Shown: one piece after another, positions 1-6,921 of the stretch
Layout of the letters: the number at the start of each line of letters is the position of its first letter
Numbering within the stretch: the stretch's first letter is position 1
Assembly: GCF_018139695.1 (NCBI RefSeq)
Contig: NZ_JAGSOG010000013.1
Coordinates: 1 to 64,000, forward strand
Source: Actinospica durhamensis
GTDB taxonomy: Bacteria > Actinomycetota > Actinomycetes > Streptomycetales > Catenulisporaceae
Reading direction: 5' to 3'
Length of the DNA: 64,000 nt
The notes under the pieces: generated by a model
What the model was told of the DNA's origin: nothing
Database searches by the model: none
Seen by the model: only the letters and a program-made list of their open reading frames with translations
Program-made: the position numbers and the translations under genes

Positions 1-211
1 CGCCCACCCCGAGCGTGACATCGGGCCGCCGCATCCCGCAGTCGGTGAAGAAGACCTCGGACATCCGCGCGTCGTAGTGCTGCCCGGTGTGGATCACCCG
101 CGCCGCGTCGGCGAACAGCCCCGCCAGCGGCGCGAGTTTGACGATCTCCGGCCGGGTGCCGAGTACGAAGGCGACCGAGCCGGTGATGATGGAAGCGCAG
201 GGATCGTACAT
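1..211 (-). CDS. Non-hydrolysing UDP-GlcNAc 2-epimerase, N-terminal part (cut by window edge)
   Basis: The first 70 codons of a leftward gene that runs off the window. The ATG at 211-209 is preceded by GGAG at a 5-nt spacing. The visible protein has the Rossmann start of the WecB/MnaA/WbpI family: VLGTRPEIVKLAPL at about residues 16-29 and HTGQHYDARMSEVFF at about 43-57. The family interconverts UDP-N-acetylglucosamine and UDP-N-acetylmannosamine, or epimerises the related diacetamido uronic acids, in the cytoplasm for polysaccharide synthesis. Which substrate applies here is unknown. The diacetamido-uronate genes at 55604-59689 would need an enzyme of this kind for a mannuronic product, but they lie more than 55 kb away, so the link is only an inference. 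Confidence 0.85.
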   Translation of the reverse strand, partial: MYDPCASIITGSVAFVLGTRPEIVKLAPLAGLFADAARVIHTGQHYDARMSEVFFTDCGMRRPDVTLGVG

Positions 212-519
212 GGGCTCTCCGTCAGACGCGAGGAAGTGTGGCGGGAAGGGCGCGCTCGAGCGGCGGCAGTGGCGGTGGCGACAGCGGCGTACGCGCGGAC
301 GCGACGCCCGCGCGCTCGACCATCCCCCGGGGCACCCCGCCCGCCGCGACGGAACTGGTCATGGCGCGAATACTCGCACGCGCGCAGCTGCGAACGGGCC
401 AACCGGGCCGCAGCCGCCCGTCCGGCGAACCGAATTCGGATCACTGAACCATCCGACTATTGAGCCGACGGGGCCCGGCCTCATCATCCTCACCTCAATC
501 ACATGATTTCCATACCGGC
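212..519. other. Intergenic region between divergent epimerase and GNAT genes
   Basis: This 308-base stretch separates the leftward epimerase from the rightward acetyltransferase. Open frames cross it on both strands, but none resembles a protein family and none has a convincing ribosome site, so they are read as GC-bias artefacts. The part from about 430 to 519 is less GC-rich and probably holds the divergent promoters. No clear repeat or RNA gene was seen. Confidence 0.4.
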
Positions 520-525
520 TAGACT
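520..525 (+). promoter_or_regulatory. -10 element for a leaderless GNAT gene
   Basis: TAGACT fits the actinobacterial -10 pattern TANNNT and ends 6 nt before the GTG start at 532, so transcription would begin at or near the start codon. No good -35 is seen. Confidence 0.4.
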
Positions 526-531
526 CGCCGC

Positions 532-984
532 GTGAAGATCAGCCAGGCGGGGGCAGGGGACGTCGCGGCCTTGGCCGGGCTGTTGTGGCTCGACACGCGC
601 GGCGAGGAGCCGGGGCAACCGGACATCGCTGCGTTCGCGGCGCAGCTCGGGGCGTGGTGGGCCGCCCATCAGGACTCGCACCTGGCGTTCGTGGCGCGGG
701 TCGGCGGCCCGGAGATCGTCGGCATGGCGTGGGTCGCGCTGGTGCCGCGCGTGCCTCGGCCCGGGGCGACGAGCCGGCTGTCTGCCGACGTCCAGAGCGT
801 CTTCGTGCTGCCAGAGCAGCGCGGTCACGGGATCGGGTCGGCGCTGGTGGAGGCCGCCGCGGCGCATGCGGAGCGGGTCGGGTCCATCCGCGTGACGGTG
901 CATTCCGGCCGCAGGGCGGTGCCGGTATACGAGCGGCTGGGATTTGAGGCGTCTCGGCGGCTGCTTCAGCGGCCTCCGGACTAG
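532..984 (+). CDS. GNAT-family N-acetyltransferase
   Basis: A 150-residue single-domain acetyltransferase of the Gcn5-related family, which moves an acetyl group from acetyl-CoA to an amine. The acetyl-CoA loop is visible as QRGHGIGSAL at residues 96-105 after the beta-strand VQSVFVLP, and the C-terminal VYERLGFEASRR matches the usual end of the fold. The substrate cannot be told. The GTG start at 532 is chosen because the homology starts there. There is no Shine-Dalgarno sequence, and a -10-like TAGACT lies just upstream, which suggests a leaderless mRNA. The stop overlaps by 4 nt the stop of the convergent HxlR gene. Confidence 0.85.
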   Translation: MKISQAGAGDVAALAGLLWLDTRGEEPGQPDIAAFAAQLGAWWAAHQDSHLAFVARVGGPEIVGMAWVALVPRVPRPGATSRLSADVQSVFVLPEQRGHGIGSALVEAAAAHAERVGSIRVTVHSGRRAVPVYERLGFEASRRLLQRPPD

Positions 985-1337
985 GCTTCCTCGACCAGCT
1001 CGGCGTGATTTTCGGCAGCCCACCGGGCGAGTTCGGCCAAGGGGCCGTGGGCGAAGGACTCGCCGAGCGAAGTGAGCCGGTAAATCGCGCCGGTGGTGCC
1101 GACCGAGGGTTCGACGGGCCGCGATCTGACGACCAGTCCGCGCTCCTGCAGGCGCCGGAGGGACTGGGTGAGCACCTTGTCGCTGGCTCCGGAGACGTGC
1201 GCCAACAGCTCGTTGCGGCGCGTCGGCCCGAGCCGCAGAGCAGAGAGAACCACCGGGTCCCAGGCGTGGTTGATGAGCTCGACCGCCGCGCGTACATGGC
1301 AGTCGCTCACGAAGATCGGGCACTGCTCGTCGGGCAT
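981..1337 (-). CDS. HxlR-family transcriptional regulator
   Basis: A winged-helix regulator of the HxlR/DUF24 type, 118 residues from the ATG at 1337 (a GTG at 1355 would add six residues). The N-terminal CPIFVSDCHV carries the paired cysteines common in this family, which in some members sense thiol stress or electrophiles. The helix-turn-helix runs through WDPVVLSALRLGPTRRNELLAHV, followed by KVLTQSLRRLQERGLV. It is divergent from the Rossmann oxidoreductase at 1431, and a 16-bp inverted repeat lies between them. It most likely represses that neighbour and itself. The inducer is unknown. Confidence 0.85.
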   Translation of the reverse strand: MPDEQCPIFVSDCHVRAAVELINHAWDPVVLSALRLGPTRRNELLAHVSGASDKVLTQSLRRLQERGLVVRSRPVEPSVGTTGAIYRLTSLGESFAHGPLAELARWAAENHAELVEEA

Positions 1338-1360
1338 GACCCGAGCCTGGCACACATCGT

Positions 1361-1376
1361 CCTACCAAGTGGTAGG
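1361..1376. promoter_or_regulatory. Palindromic operator between hxlR-type gene and oxidoreductase
   Basis: CCTACCA-AG-TGGTAGG is an inverted repeat with 7-bp perfect arms in the short divergent region. HxlR proteins bind such sites as dimers beside the genes they control. Assignment to this regulator is inferred from position. Confidence 0.6.
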
Positions 1377-1430
1377 AAGCGGGCTCGTAGCGTCTCCGGT
1401 GACACCTTTTCCCAGGGAGCGGAGAACACC

Positions 1431-2096
1431 GTGAACGTAGGCATATTGGGGACCGGGAACCTGGCAACGGCGCTCGGCCGGGCCTGGGCCGCGGCCGGGC
1501 ACAGGATCCTGGTGACCGGGCGCGACGCGGAACACGCACGCGAAGCCGCACGACGGATCGGCTCCGCGGCTGAAGCGGTGGCCGCCGCAGAACTCGCGCG
1601 CCGCGCCGATGTCGTGGTGATCGCGGTGGCTTGGGAAGGCCTTGAAGCCGCCGTCGAGCTCATCGCCGGCCCGTCTCTCGTCGGCAAGACCGTGATCGAC
1701 TGCACCAACCCGGTCGACTTCACCACCGGCGCGCACAAGACGGAGTCCGGCTCCGCGGCCGAGACGGTCGCTCGGGTGGCTCCCGGAGCCCATGTGGTCA
1801 AGGCCCTTCACCTGTTCGCCGGCGCCTCCTGGCCCTCCACCGCGATACCGCGGGAGGCTCCGGTCGTGGCGATCTGCGGAGACGAGCAGTCCAGCCTCGA
1901 GACGGCCGCCCGACTCATCGCGGACCTCGGCGCGCACAGCGCCGTGGTCGGAGGACTCGCGAGCGCCCGCCAGGCGGAGGAGACCGCCGGCTTCGTCATG
2001 CGCGTGGTGGCGGCGGGCTTCAACCCGAAACTCGCCGTGCCCGACGTGGATCCCGCGCTCCTTGCCCGCGCGCAGGAGCCTCAGCCGGCCGGGTAG
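1431..2096 (+). CDS. NADPH-dependent F420 reductase-like / NAD(P)-binding oxidoreductase
   Basis: A 221-residue Rossmann-fold protein of the F420-oxidoreductase/NAD-binding-2 group. The nucleotide loop is NVGILGTGNLATALGRA at the N-terminus, and residues such as TGRD after beta-2 suggest NADP binding. The central IDCTNPVDF and the later HVVKALHLFAGASW match the family that includes archaeal F420:NADP reductase and predicted oxidoreductases of similar size. Whether it uses F420 cannot be decided. The GTG start at 1431 follows GGAG at an 8-nt spacing. It is divergent from the HxlR gene, whose operator overlaps its promoter, so it is likely induced by the signal HxlR senses. The last 16 bases overlap the convergent cupin gene. 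Confidence 0.75.
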   Translation: MNVGILGTGNLATALGRAWAAAGHRILVTGRDAEHAREAARRIGSAAEAVAAAELARRADVVVIAVAWEGLEAAVELIAGPSLVGKTVIDCTNPVDFTTGAHKTESGSAAETVARVAPGAHVVKALHLFAGASWPSTAIPREAPVVAICGDEQSSLETAARLIADLGAHSAVVGGLASARQAEETAGFVMRVVAAGFNPKLAVPDVDPALLARAQEPQPAG

Positions 2097-2365
2097 AACA
2101 GAAACAGCGTGCAGCCGGTCTCGGTTCCCGGCAGGTGCCAGGTGCCCGCGGGTGCGTGCAGGAAGGTGCCGGCCGGGTGGTCGCGGGCGCCGTCGTGGAA
2201 GACGCCTGACACCACGTAGACCTCCTCCGGGCCGGGCTCGTGGACGTCGGGGCGGGGCCAGCGGGCTCCGGCGTCCATCTCGAGCACGTGCGCGTGTGCG
2301 CCGATCTGCTCCGGGGTGTTCGCGCTCGCCCGGACGGGGTTGTTGGACGGACGCTCGGCCACCAC
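2081..2365 (-). CDS. ChrR-type cupin protein, possibly with altered N-terminus
   Basis: A 94-residue single cupin barrel. The core HEPGPEEVYVVSGVF, PAGTFLHAPAGTWH and GCTLFLFYPAG match the ChrR/anti-ECFsigma cupin group, in which histidines and a glutamate bind a metal. The first 25 or so residues lie antisense to the remains of the GlxA-type gene and do not look like a cupin N-terminus, so the true start may have been lost or the gene may have been joined to foreign sequence. It converges on the oxidoreductase at 1431-2096 and overlaps it by 16 bases. Its function is unknown; cupins of this group act in redox sensing or as small metal enzymes. Confidence 0.6.
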   Translation of the reverse strand: MVAERPSNNPVRASANTPEQIGAHAHVLEMDAGARWPRPDVHEPGPEEVYVVSGVFHDGARDHPAGTFLHAPAGTWHLPGTETGCTLFLFYPAG

Positions 2366-2941
2366 GCACCCGGAGCGCGCCGAGCAGTTGCGGCGGGAGT
2401 TTCCGCGGGTGCGGGTGGAGCCGGACCGGCTCTACGTCGACCACGGCGACGTCGCGACCAGCGCCGGGCGGGTGCGGGTATCGACCTGTGTCTGCACCTG
2501 GTTCGCCAGGATCACGGGGCGGCACACGCCGCGCGCCTCGCGCAGCACATGGTGATGCCGCCGCTCCGCACGGACGATCAGACGCCTCGTCAGCCTCACC
2601 CGTACGCGGGAACCGACACAGCCGCGTTCGAGGACTTGCTCACCTGGGCCGAGACGCGCCTCGGCACCCCGCTGTCGGTCGACGACCTGGCCGCGCAGCT
2701 CGGCGTCTCGCCGCGCACGCTGTCTCGGCGCTTCACCGAACGCCTGGGGATCGGCCCCGGCGCCTGGCTGCTCTCGCGCCGGGTTACCGCGGCACGCGCG
2801 CTGCTCGAGGACACGGACCTGCCGGTCGAGGCGATCGCCGCACGCGTCGGCCTCGCCTCTCCGGTCAACCTCCGCCGCCGCTTCCGCGACCAGGTGGGCA
2901 CCACGCCCGGCGCCTACCGGCGGGCGTCGCGCAGCCCGTGA
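2304..2941 (+). pseudogene. Remnant of a GlxA/FtrA-type AraC-family regulator (5' truncated, frameshifted)
   Basis: Two frames together rebuild the back half of a GlxA-type regulator (DJ-1/PfpI domain plus AraC helix-turn-helix). From about 2304 one frame reads ICSGVFALARTGLLDGR and YVDHGDVATSAG, the usual end of the PfpI domain. Near 2475 the expected continuation GAGIDLCLHLVRQDHGAAH appears in another frame, as if one G were missing from the run GCCGGGCGGGTGCGGG. The second frame then gives a full AraC DNA-binding domain ending at 2941. The first 150 or so residues of the family are absent. A short protein from the ATG at 2549 could still be made, but as a whole the gene looks broken. Confidence 0.75.
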
Positions 2942-2973
2942 GCCGGCCGCGCCCACGGCAGGCACGCGCGAAA

Positions 2974-3014
2974 GACCGCACCCGCGGCGCTTCGTGAGCG
3001 CCGCGGGTGCGGTC
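2974..3014. terminator. Bidirectional hairpin terminator
   Basis: An 18-bp perfect stem (arms 2974-2991 and 2997-3014, loop TCGTG) lies between the rightward pseudogene and the leftward transglycosylase. There is no T-run, as is common in high-GC actinobacteria. Confidence 0.75.
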
Positions 3015-3072
3015 CTGGTCAGGCTGTGGCCTGGGCCGGCTGATGCCGGGTCAGCTTGTCGCGTGGTTCGGC

Positions 3073-4014
3073 TTAGTAGCCGTACCAGCAGGAGCCGCCG
3101 CAGCGAGCGGCCACGACGTTGTCCAGGCCGCCGTAGGTCGCGTTGGCGTACTGGGAGGCGGCGATGATGTTGTCGACCGGGTTGGTGATGTCGTTGTAGC
3201 CGGACAGCGCGTAGGCGTCGAACGTCGGCTGAATCATCTGCATCAGACCGATGGACGGGGTGCCCGCCGCGGCGTTGGAGTCCCAGCCGTTCTCGGCGGT
3301 CGGGTTGCCCGAGGACTCGTTCATCGCGGTCTGGTAGATCGCGTTGTACGACGGGGCCGAGATGCCGTTCGCGTTCATGATCGCGATGGCCTGGTTGATC
3401 CAGCCGTCCAGGTCGTCCGCGTAGCCGGTGCTCGAGGTCGAGGAGTCGGTGCTGCTCGACGCGGTGGTGCCGCTGGTCGAGTTCGAGCTCGAGTTCGAGG
3501 CGGAGCTCGAGGACGAGTCGCTGGAGGTGCCCGAGGTGGTGCTCGAGGTGGTGCCGGTGGTGGCGGAGTTGTCGCTCGTGGACGAGGACGCGCTGCCGCT
3601 GCCCGGCAGCAGGATGGTCCAGCCGACGTCGATCAGGTTGGCGTCGGTGAACGTGGCGCCGTTCGCCTCGGTGCGGTTCTTGTTCAGGTCGAACAGCTCG
3701 TGGTACTTGTTGCCGTCGCCGAGCTTGCTCTGGGCTATGCCGAACAGGGTGTCGCCGGCGACGACGGTGTAGGTGCCGTCGCTCGAGGTCGACGTGCTCG
3801 AGGAGACGTTGGTGGCGTTCACGGACGAGCCGTTGGAGCCGTTGGAGCTCGCGGAGGACGCCTGCACGGAGTGGCTCGGCGTGTGGGTCGAACCGACGGT
3901 CGCGGCCGAGGCCAGCGTCGGCATCGCGACGCCCGCGATCGCGGCGGCGCTGAGGGTGACGGCGCGAACGTGCTTGCGCGTGGGGACGGACAGGGACAGA
4001 CGGTTGAACGTCAA
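3073..4014 (-). CDS. Secreted LysM / lytic transglycosylase (SLT-like) cell-wall hydrolase
   Basis: A 313-residue exported peptidoglycan hydrolase. The signal peptide ends near ASA at 35-37. A LysM domain (YTVVAGDTLFGIAQSKLG to ILLPGSG, about 81-138) binds the glycan strands. Residues 139-197 form a serine/threonine-rich linker. The C-terminal domain (about 198-313) is a transglycosylase-like fold with NAIYQTAMNESSGNP, whose Glu233 is the probable catalytic acid, and SIGLMQMIQPTF. It would cleave peptidoglycan during growth or germination. The leader carries a c-di-AMP riboswitch, as is known for actinobacterial rpf and LysM hydrolase genes, so wall remodelling is tied to second-messenger level. 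The C-terminus (CGGSCWYGY) could hold a disulfide. Confidence 0.88.
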   Translation of the reverse strand: MTFNRLSLSVPTRKHVRAVTLSAAAIAGVAMPTLASAATVGSTHTPSHSVQASSASSNGSNGSSVNATNVSSSTSTSSDGTYTVVAGDTLFGIAQSKLGDGNKYHELFDLNKNRTEANGATFTDANLIDVGWTILLPGSGSASSSTSDNSATTGTTSSTTSGTSSDSSSSSASNSSSNSTSGTTASSSTDSSTSSTGYADDLDGWINQAIAIMNANGISAPSYNAIYQTAMNESSGNPTAENGWDSNAAAGTPSIGLMQMIQPTFDAYALSGYNDITNPVDNIIAASQYANATYGGLDNVVAARCGGSCWYGY

Positions 4015-4035
4015 GACTTCGGTCTCTTCCTCTTC

Positions 4036-4192
4036 AGGCCGCCTACCGGGTTAGCTGACGGGTTCGGGCGTAAGAGGTCGCCCTACCGTGCCGTGTGGGC
4101 ACGGATTCACCCCGGGGGATCTGTGGGTCCCCGGCTCCCTGGGAGTGTCTTTCCACTCCGCTCTGGACTCGGCGGAGGCGTTGCCGCCATGA
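4036..4192 (-). ncRNA. c-di-AMP riboswitch (ydaO-yuaA class)
   Basis: Read leftward, the leader contains the conserved blocks of the class in order: GGGGACCCA, GGGGTGAATCC, GGTAGGGCGACC, then CCGAACCCGTCAGCTAACC and GGTAGGCGG (4039-4067 on the plus strand). It ends about 22 nt before the transglycosylase start. In this class c-di-AMP binding turns expression off. Outer boundaries are approximate because the P1 pairing was not computed. Confidence 0.92.
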
Positions 4193-4225
4193 ATTTCAGT
4201 GGCTGTTCAGCAACGCCTGGGGACA

Positions 4226-4231
4226 ACTATA
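4226..4231 (-). promoter_or_regulatory. Possible -10 for the riboswitch transcript
   Basis: On the minus strand TATAGT fits a -10 box about 35 nt upstream of the riboswitch core. A TATTTG at a 17-nt spacing is the best, but weak, -35. The surrounding 4200-4500 region is clearly less GC-rich than its neighbours and holds no gene. Confidence 0.35.
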
Positions 4232-4416
4232 GGCACATGAAAACCGGACAAATAACCACTTCGAGCGAGATACACGAAGAAACTCGAAAAGCGAGGAAAT
4301 CGCTACGCCTAGCGAGACATCGCAGGTCAGAGCATTCGCAAACAGGCGAAAAGCGCCCGCGGCAATGCTGAGAGCGACCTGATCGTCGCGCTCGGTGCGG
4401 GCGCCATTCACCATAC

Positions 4417-4485
4417 GTGACTGATTCAGCACCGTGAGTATCGGCAATGCGTCACGCATTCATCGCGGAAAGTGACTGAATCAGC
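4417..4485. repeat. Two copies of a 14-bp motif GTGACTGAWTCAGC
   Basis: GTGACTGATTCAGC at 4417-4430 and GTGACTGAATCAGC at 4472-4485 differ only at the central base of a CTGA-W-TCAG inverted repeat and start 55 bp apart, about five helical turns. They lie in AT-richer intergenic DNA between the riboswitch promoter and soxR. They look like paired binding sites for a dimeric regulator; no identity can be given. Confidence 0.5.
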
Positions 4486-4522
4486 CACCCATTTCGATTA
4501 ACCGCGTAAAGTGCCGGAGCCG

Positions 4523-5002
4523 TCACATTCCGGTGGACTCGCCCGGCTTCGGCGGGGTGTCGCCCAGCAGCCAGCGGGCGCCGGGGCCGCGGGTGGCCGC
4601 GGTGTCGCCCGCGTTGTAGAGGCGGCAGGTGCGCAGGGACAGGCAGCCGCAGCCGATGCAGCCGGTCAGGCTCTCGCGCAGCCGCTCGAGCTCGGCGATC
4701 CGGGCGTCCACGCGTGCCACCCACAGCGGCGAGACCGCCTGCCAGTCCGCCTTGTTCGGTGCCCGGTCCATCGGAAGCCGGGCGAGCACCGCGCCGACCT
4801 CGTCCAGGCTCAGGCCCACCTGCTGGGCCGCGCGGACGAAGGCGACCCGGCGCAGCATGGCCCGGGCGTAGCGGCGCTGGCCGCCGGCGGTGCGCTCGGC
4901 GGCGATCAGTCCGAGCTGTTCGTAGTAGCGCAGCGCCGAGGTGGCCACGCCGGCCCGGCGGGCGAGTTCGCCGACGCTCAGGCGGGATTCGAGTACGGGC
5001 AT
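4523..5002 (-). CDS. soxR: Redox-sensitive transcriptional activator SoxR
   Basis: A 159-residue MerR-family regulator. The N-terminal winged helix is LSVGELARRAGVATSALRYYE, followed by a dimerisation helix, and residues 115-126 read CIGCGCLSLRTC, the four-cysteine [2Fe-2S] site that defines SoxR (Cys115, 118, 120, 126). In actinobacteria SoxR answers redox-active compounds rather than superoxide alone and activates promoters with a long spacer. The gene is divergent from the split transketolase, and a perfect 20-bp palindrome at 5036-5055 lies in that promoter, so this pair is the likely target. The start at ATG 5002 matches the family N-terminus. Confidence 0.93.
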   Translation of the reverse strand: MPVLESRLSVGELARRAGVATSALRYYEQLGLIAAERTAGGQRRYARAMLRRVAFVRAAQQVGLSLDEVGAVLARLPMDRAPNKADWQAVSPLWVARVDARIAELERLRESLTGCIGCGCLSLRTCRLYNAGDTAATRGPGARWLLGDTPPKPGESTGM

Positions 5003-5032
5003 GGCCCCGGATCCTAGGGCCTGTCCTGCCGC

Positions 5033-5063
5033 TTGACTTCAAGTCGACTTGAAGTTGCAACCT
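5033..5063 (+). promoter_or_regulatory. SoxR-type promoter with 20-bp palindrome
   Basis: ACTTCAAGTCGACTTGAAGT (5036-5055) is a perfect palindrome of the MerR/SoxR kind. It overlaps a -35 TTGACT (5033-5038). A 19-nt spacer, the over-long spacing typical of MerR targets, leads to CAACCT at 5058-5063 as a weak -10. Transcription would then start at about the ATG 5071, giving a leaderless mRNA. Confidence 0.75.
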
Positions 5064-5070
5064 AGGGGAC

Positions 5071-5859
5071 ATGGAGAACACGAACACGAACACGGAGGCG
5101 ATGATGAACACGAACACGGCGGTGCTGGACCGGACCGGGGACACGAGCCGGGAGATCCGCGAGGACGCGGGCACCGAGCGCGCGTCGTTCGAGGCGCTGG
5201 GCGGCCTGATGGCGCAGATGACCGGCGACGAGAAGCACGGGCCGGCCGCCACCTCCACGCTGGACGCGCTGTGGGTGCTCTACACCCGCGTGCTGCGGGT
5301 CGACCCGCACGCCCCGGAGGACCCGCTGCGCGACCGCTTCCTGCTCTCGAAGGGGCACGGCCCGATGGCGTACTACGCCGTGCTGGCCGCCCGCGGCTTC
5401 ATCCCGGAGTCGTGGCTGGGCGACTTCGGGTCCTTCGACTCCCCGCTCGGCCACCACCCGGACCGCCTGCTGGTGCCGGGGGCCGAGATCGGCAGCGGCT
5501 CGCTCGGGCACGGGCTCGGGCTGGCCGTGGGCACCGCGCTGGGGCTGCGGGCCCGCGGGCTGAACACGCAGCGCGTGGTCACGCTGCTCGGCGACGCGGA
5601 GCTGGACGAGGGCTCGAACCACGAGGCCATCGCGTACGCGGGGGCGGTGGGCTTGGCGAGCCTGACCGCGGTGGTCGTGGACAACCAGTCGGCCACGCAC
5701 GGCTGGTCCGGTGGCATCGCCACCCGGTTCGAGCGCGAGGGCTGGTCCACCGTGACGGTGGACGGCCGGGACCACGACGCGCTCGAGGCCGCGTTCACCG
5801 CGCCGCACCCGGGCCGCCCGCACGCGGTGGTCGCGGTGGTCGAACCGAAGTACAGCTGA
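5071..5859 (+). CDS. Transketolase, N-terminal (thiamine-diphosphate) subunit
   Basis: A 262-residue protein equal to the first third of a transketolase. It shows LSKGHGPMAYYAVL, IGSGSLGHGLGLAVGTALG and the thiamine-diphosphate/metal motif GDAELDEGSNHEA followed by VVVDNQ. Together with the next gene it would form the two-chain type of transketolase-like enzyme that transfers two-carbon ketol units. Compared with known N-subunits it has an extra polar start rich in Asn and Thr (MENTNTNTEAMMNTNT). The real substrate may be a special ketose or deoxy sugar and cannot be inferred. It sits under a SoxR-type promoter, so it is predicted to respond to redox-active molecules, which is unusual for central carbon enzymes. 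Confidence 0.88.
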   Translation: MENTNTNTEAMMNTNTAVLDRTGDTSREIREDAGTERASFEALGGLMAQMTGDEKHGPAATSTLDALWVLYTRVLRVDPHAPEDPLRDRFLLSKGHGPMAYYAVLAARGFIPESWLGDFGSFDSPLGHHPDRLLVPGAEIGSGSLGHGLGLAVGTALGLRARGLNTQRVVTLLGDAELDEGSNHEAIAYAGAVGLASLTAVVVDNQSATHGWSGGIATRFEREGWSTVTVDGRDHDALEAAFTAPHPGRPHAVVAVVEPKYS

Positions 5860-5919
5860 GCTCGCACGGCCCAGAAGCAGACACCAAGCCACACCTATAC
5901 CCAGAGGAGAGCAAAGACC

Positions 5920-6825
5920 ATGGACACCATGCGAGAGCGCTTCACCAGCACCACCTCCGACCTGCTCGACCAGGACCCGCGGCTGGCCGTCGTGCTCGCC
6001 GACATCACGGCCGCGGCGTTCGCCCCGGCCGCCGCCCGCCACCCGGAGCGGGTGCTGAACGTCGGGATCCGCGAGCAGCTGCTGATCGGGGTGGCGGGCG
6101 GGCTGGCCCTGGCCGGGCTGCGCCCGATCGCGCACACCTTTCCCTCGTTCCTGGTCGAGCGGCCGTTCGAGCAGATCAAGCTGGACCTCGGGCACCAGGA
6201 CGTGGGCGCGGTGCTGGTCAGCACGGGGGCCTCCTACGACATGGCCTCCCTGGGGCGCACCCACCAGGCGCCGGGCGACGTCGCGCTGTTCGACACGCTG
6301 GAGGGCTGGACCGTGCAGGTCCCCGGCCACCCGGAGGAGGCCGAGGCGCTGCTGCGGGCGGCCGCCGCCGGTTCCGGACGGGTCTACCTGCGGCTTTCGG
6401 GCGAGACCAACCACGCGGCGCACCCGGTCGAGGGCGGCCGGATGGCGGTGCTGAAGCAGGGTTCCGACCGGGCGGCCGGGGTGGTGGTGGCCGTGGGGCC
6501 GCTGCTGGACCCGGTGCTCGAGGCCGTCGCCGACCTGGACGTGACCGTGCTCTACGCCGCCACCGTGCGCCCGTTCGACGTGGCGGGCCTGCGCTCGGCC
6601 GTCGCGCGCACCGCCGCAGCCGACGTGGTGGTGGTCGAGCCGTACCTGGCCGGCACCTCGAACCGGGAGGTGGGCGAGGCGCTGCTGGACACCCCGCACC
6701 GGGTGCTCGGGCTGGGCGTCGCGCGCCAGGAGCTGCGCCGCTACGGGACGCCCGCCGAGCACGCGGCGGCGCACGGCCTGGACGCGGCCTCGCTGCGGGC
6801 GCGGATCGGCGGGTTCCTCGGCTGA
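5920..6825 (+). CDS. Transketolase, C-terminal (pyrimidine-binding) subunit
   Basis: A 301-residue partner of the preceding gene, with the pyrimidine-binding and C-terminal transketolase domains. The motif NVGIREQLLIGVAGGLALAG includes the glutamate (in REQ) that activates the thiamine ring. IAHTFPSFLVERPFEQIKLD follows, and the last 110 residues form the transketolase C domain (VTVLYAATVRPFDVAGL, VVVVEPYLAGT). AGAGGAGAG lies 9 nt before the ATG. The 60-nt gap to the upstream subunit and the shared hairpin behind this gene argue for one transcript. Function as for the N-subunit; the substrate is unknown. Confidence 0.88.
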   Translation: MDTMRERFTSTTSDLLDQDPRLAVVLADITAAAFAPAAARHPERVLNVGIREQLLIGVAGGLALAGLRPIAHTFPSFLVERPFEQIKLDLGHQDVGAVLVSTGASYDMASLGRTHQAPGDVALFDTLEGWTVQVPGHPEEAEALLRAAAAGSGRVYLRLSGETNHAAHPVEGGRMAVLKQGSDRAAGVVVAVGPLLDPVLEAVADLDVTVLYAATVRPFDVAGLRSAVARTAAADVVVVEPYLAGTSNREVGEALLDTPHRVLGLGVARQELRRYGTPAEHAAAHGLDAASLRARIGGFLG

Positions 6826-6845
6826 GCGCCGTGGACACCGCGAGG

Positions 6846-6906
6846 AACGGCAGAGCACTGAAGCCGGCGGCCCGCGAGGGGGGTCGTCGGCGTCAGTGCT
6901 CTGCCG
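6846..6906. terminator. Bidirectional hairpin between convergent operons
   Basis: Arms CGGCAGAGCACTGA (6846-6859) and TCAGTGCTCTGCCG (6893-6906) are perfectly complementary over 14 bp and enclose a GC-rich loop with further pairing. The hairpin separates the rightward transketolase pair from the leftward ring-cleavage operon. Confidence 0.75.
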
Positions 6907-6921
6907 GGTCGGGGCCGGTCC

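Noticed and set aside
3007-4371. Open frame over the transglycosylase and riboswitch on the plus strand
   Set aside because: The opposite strand has a full secreted LysM/transglycosylase and a riboswitch; this frame is a shadow rich in Arg and Gly.
5062-6858. Long open frame antisense to the transketolase genes (about 600 codons)
   Set aside because: Its product is Arg/Gly/Pro/Ala/His-rich with no family features; it mirrors the third-position GC bias of the real genes on the other strand.
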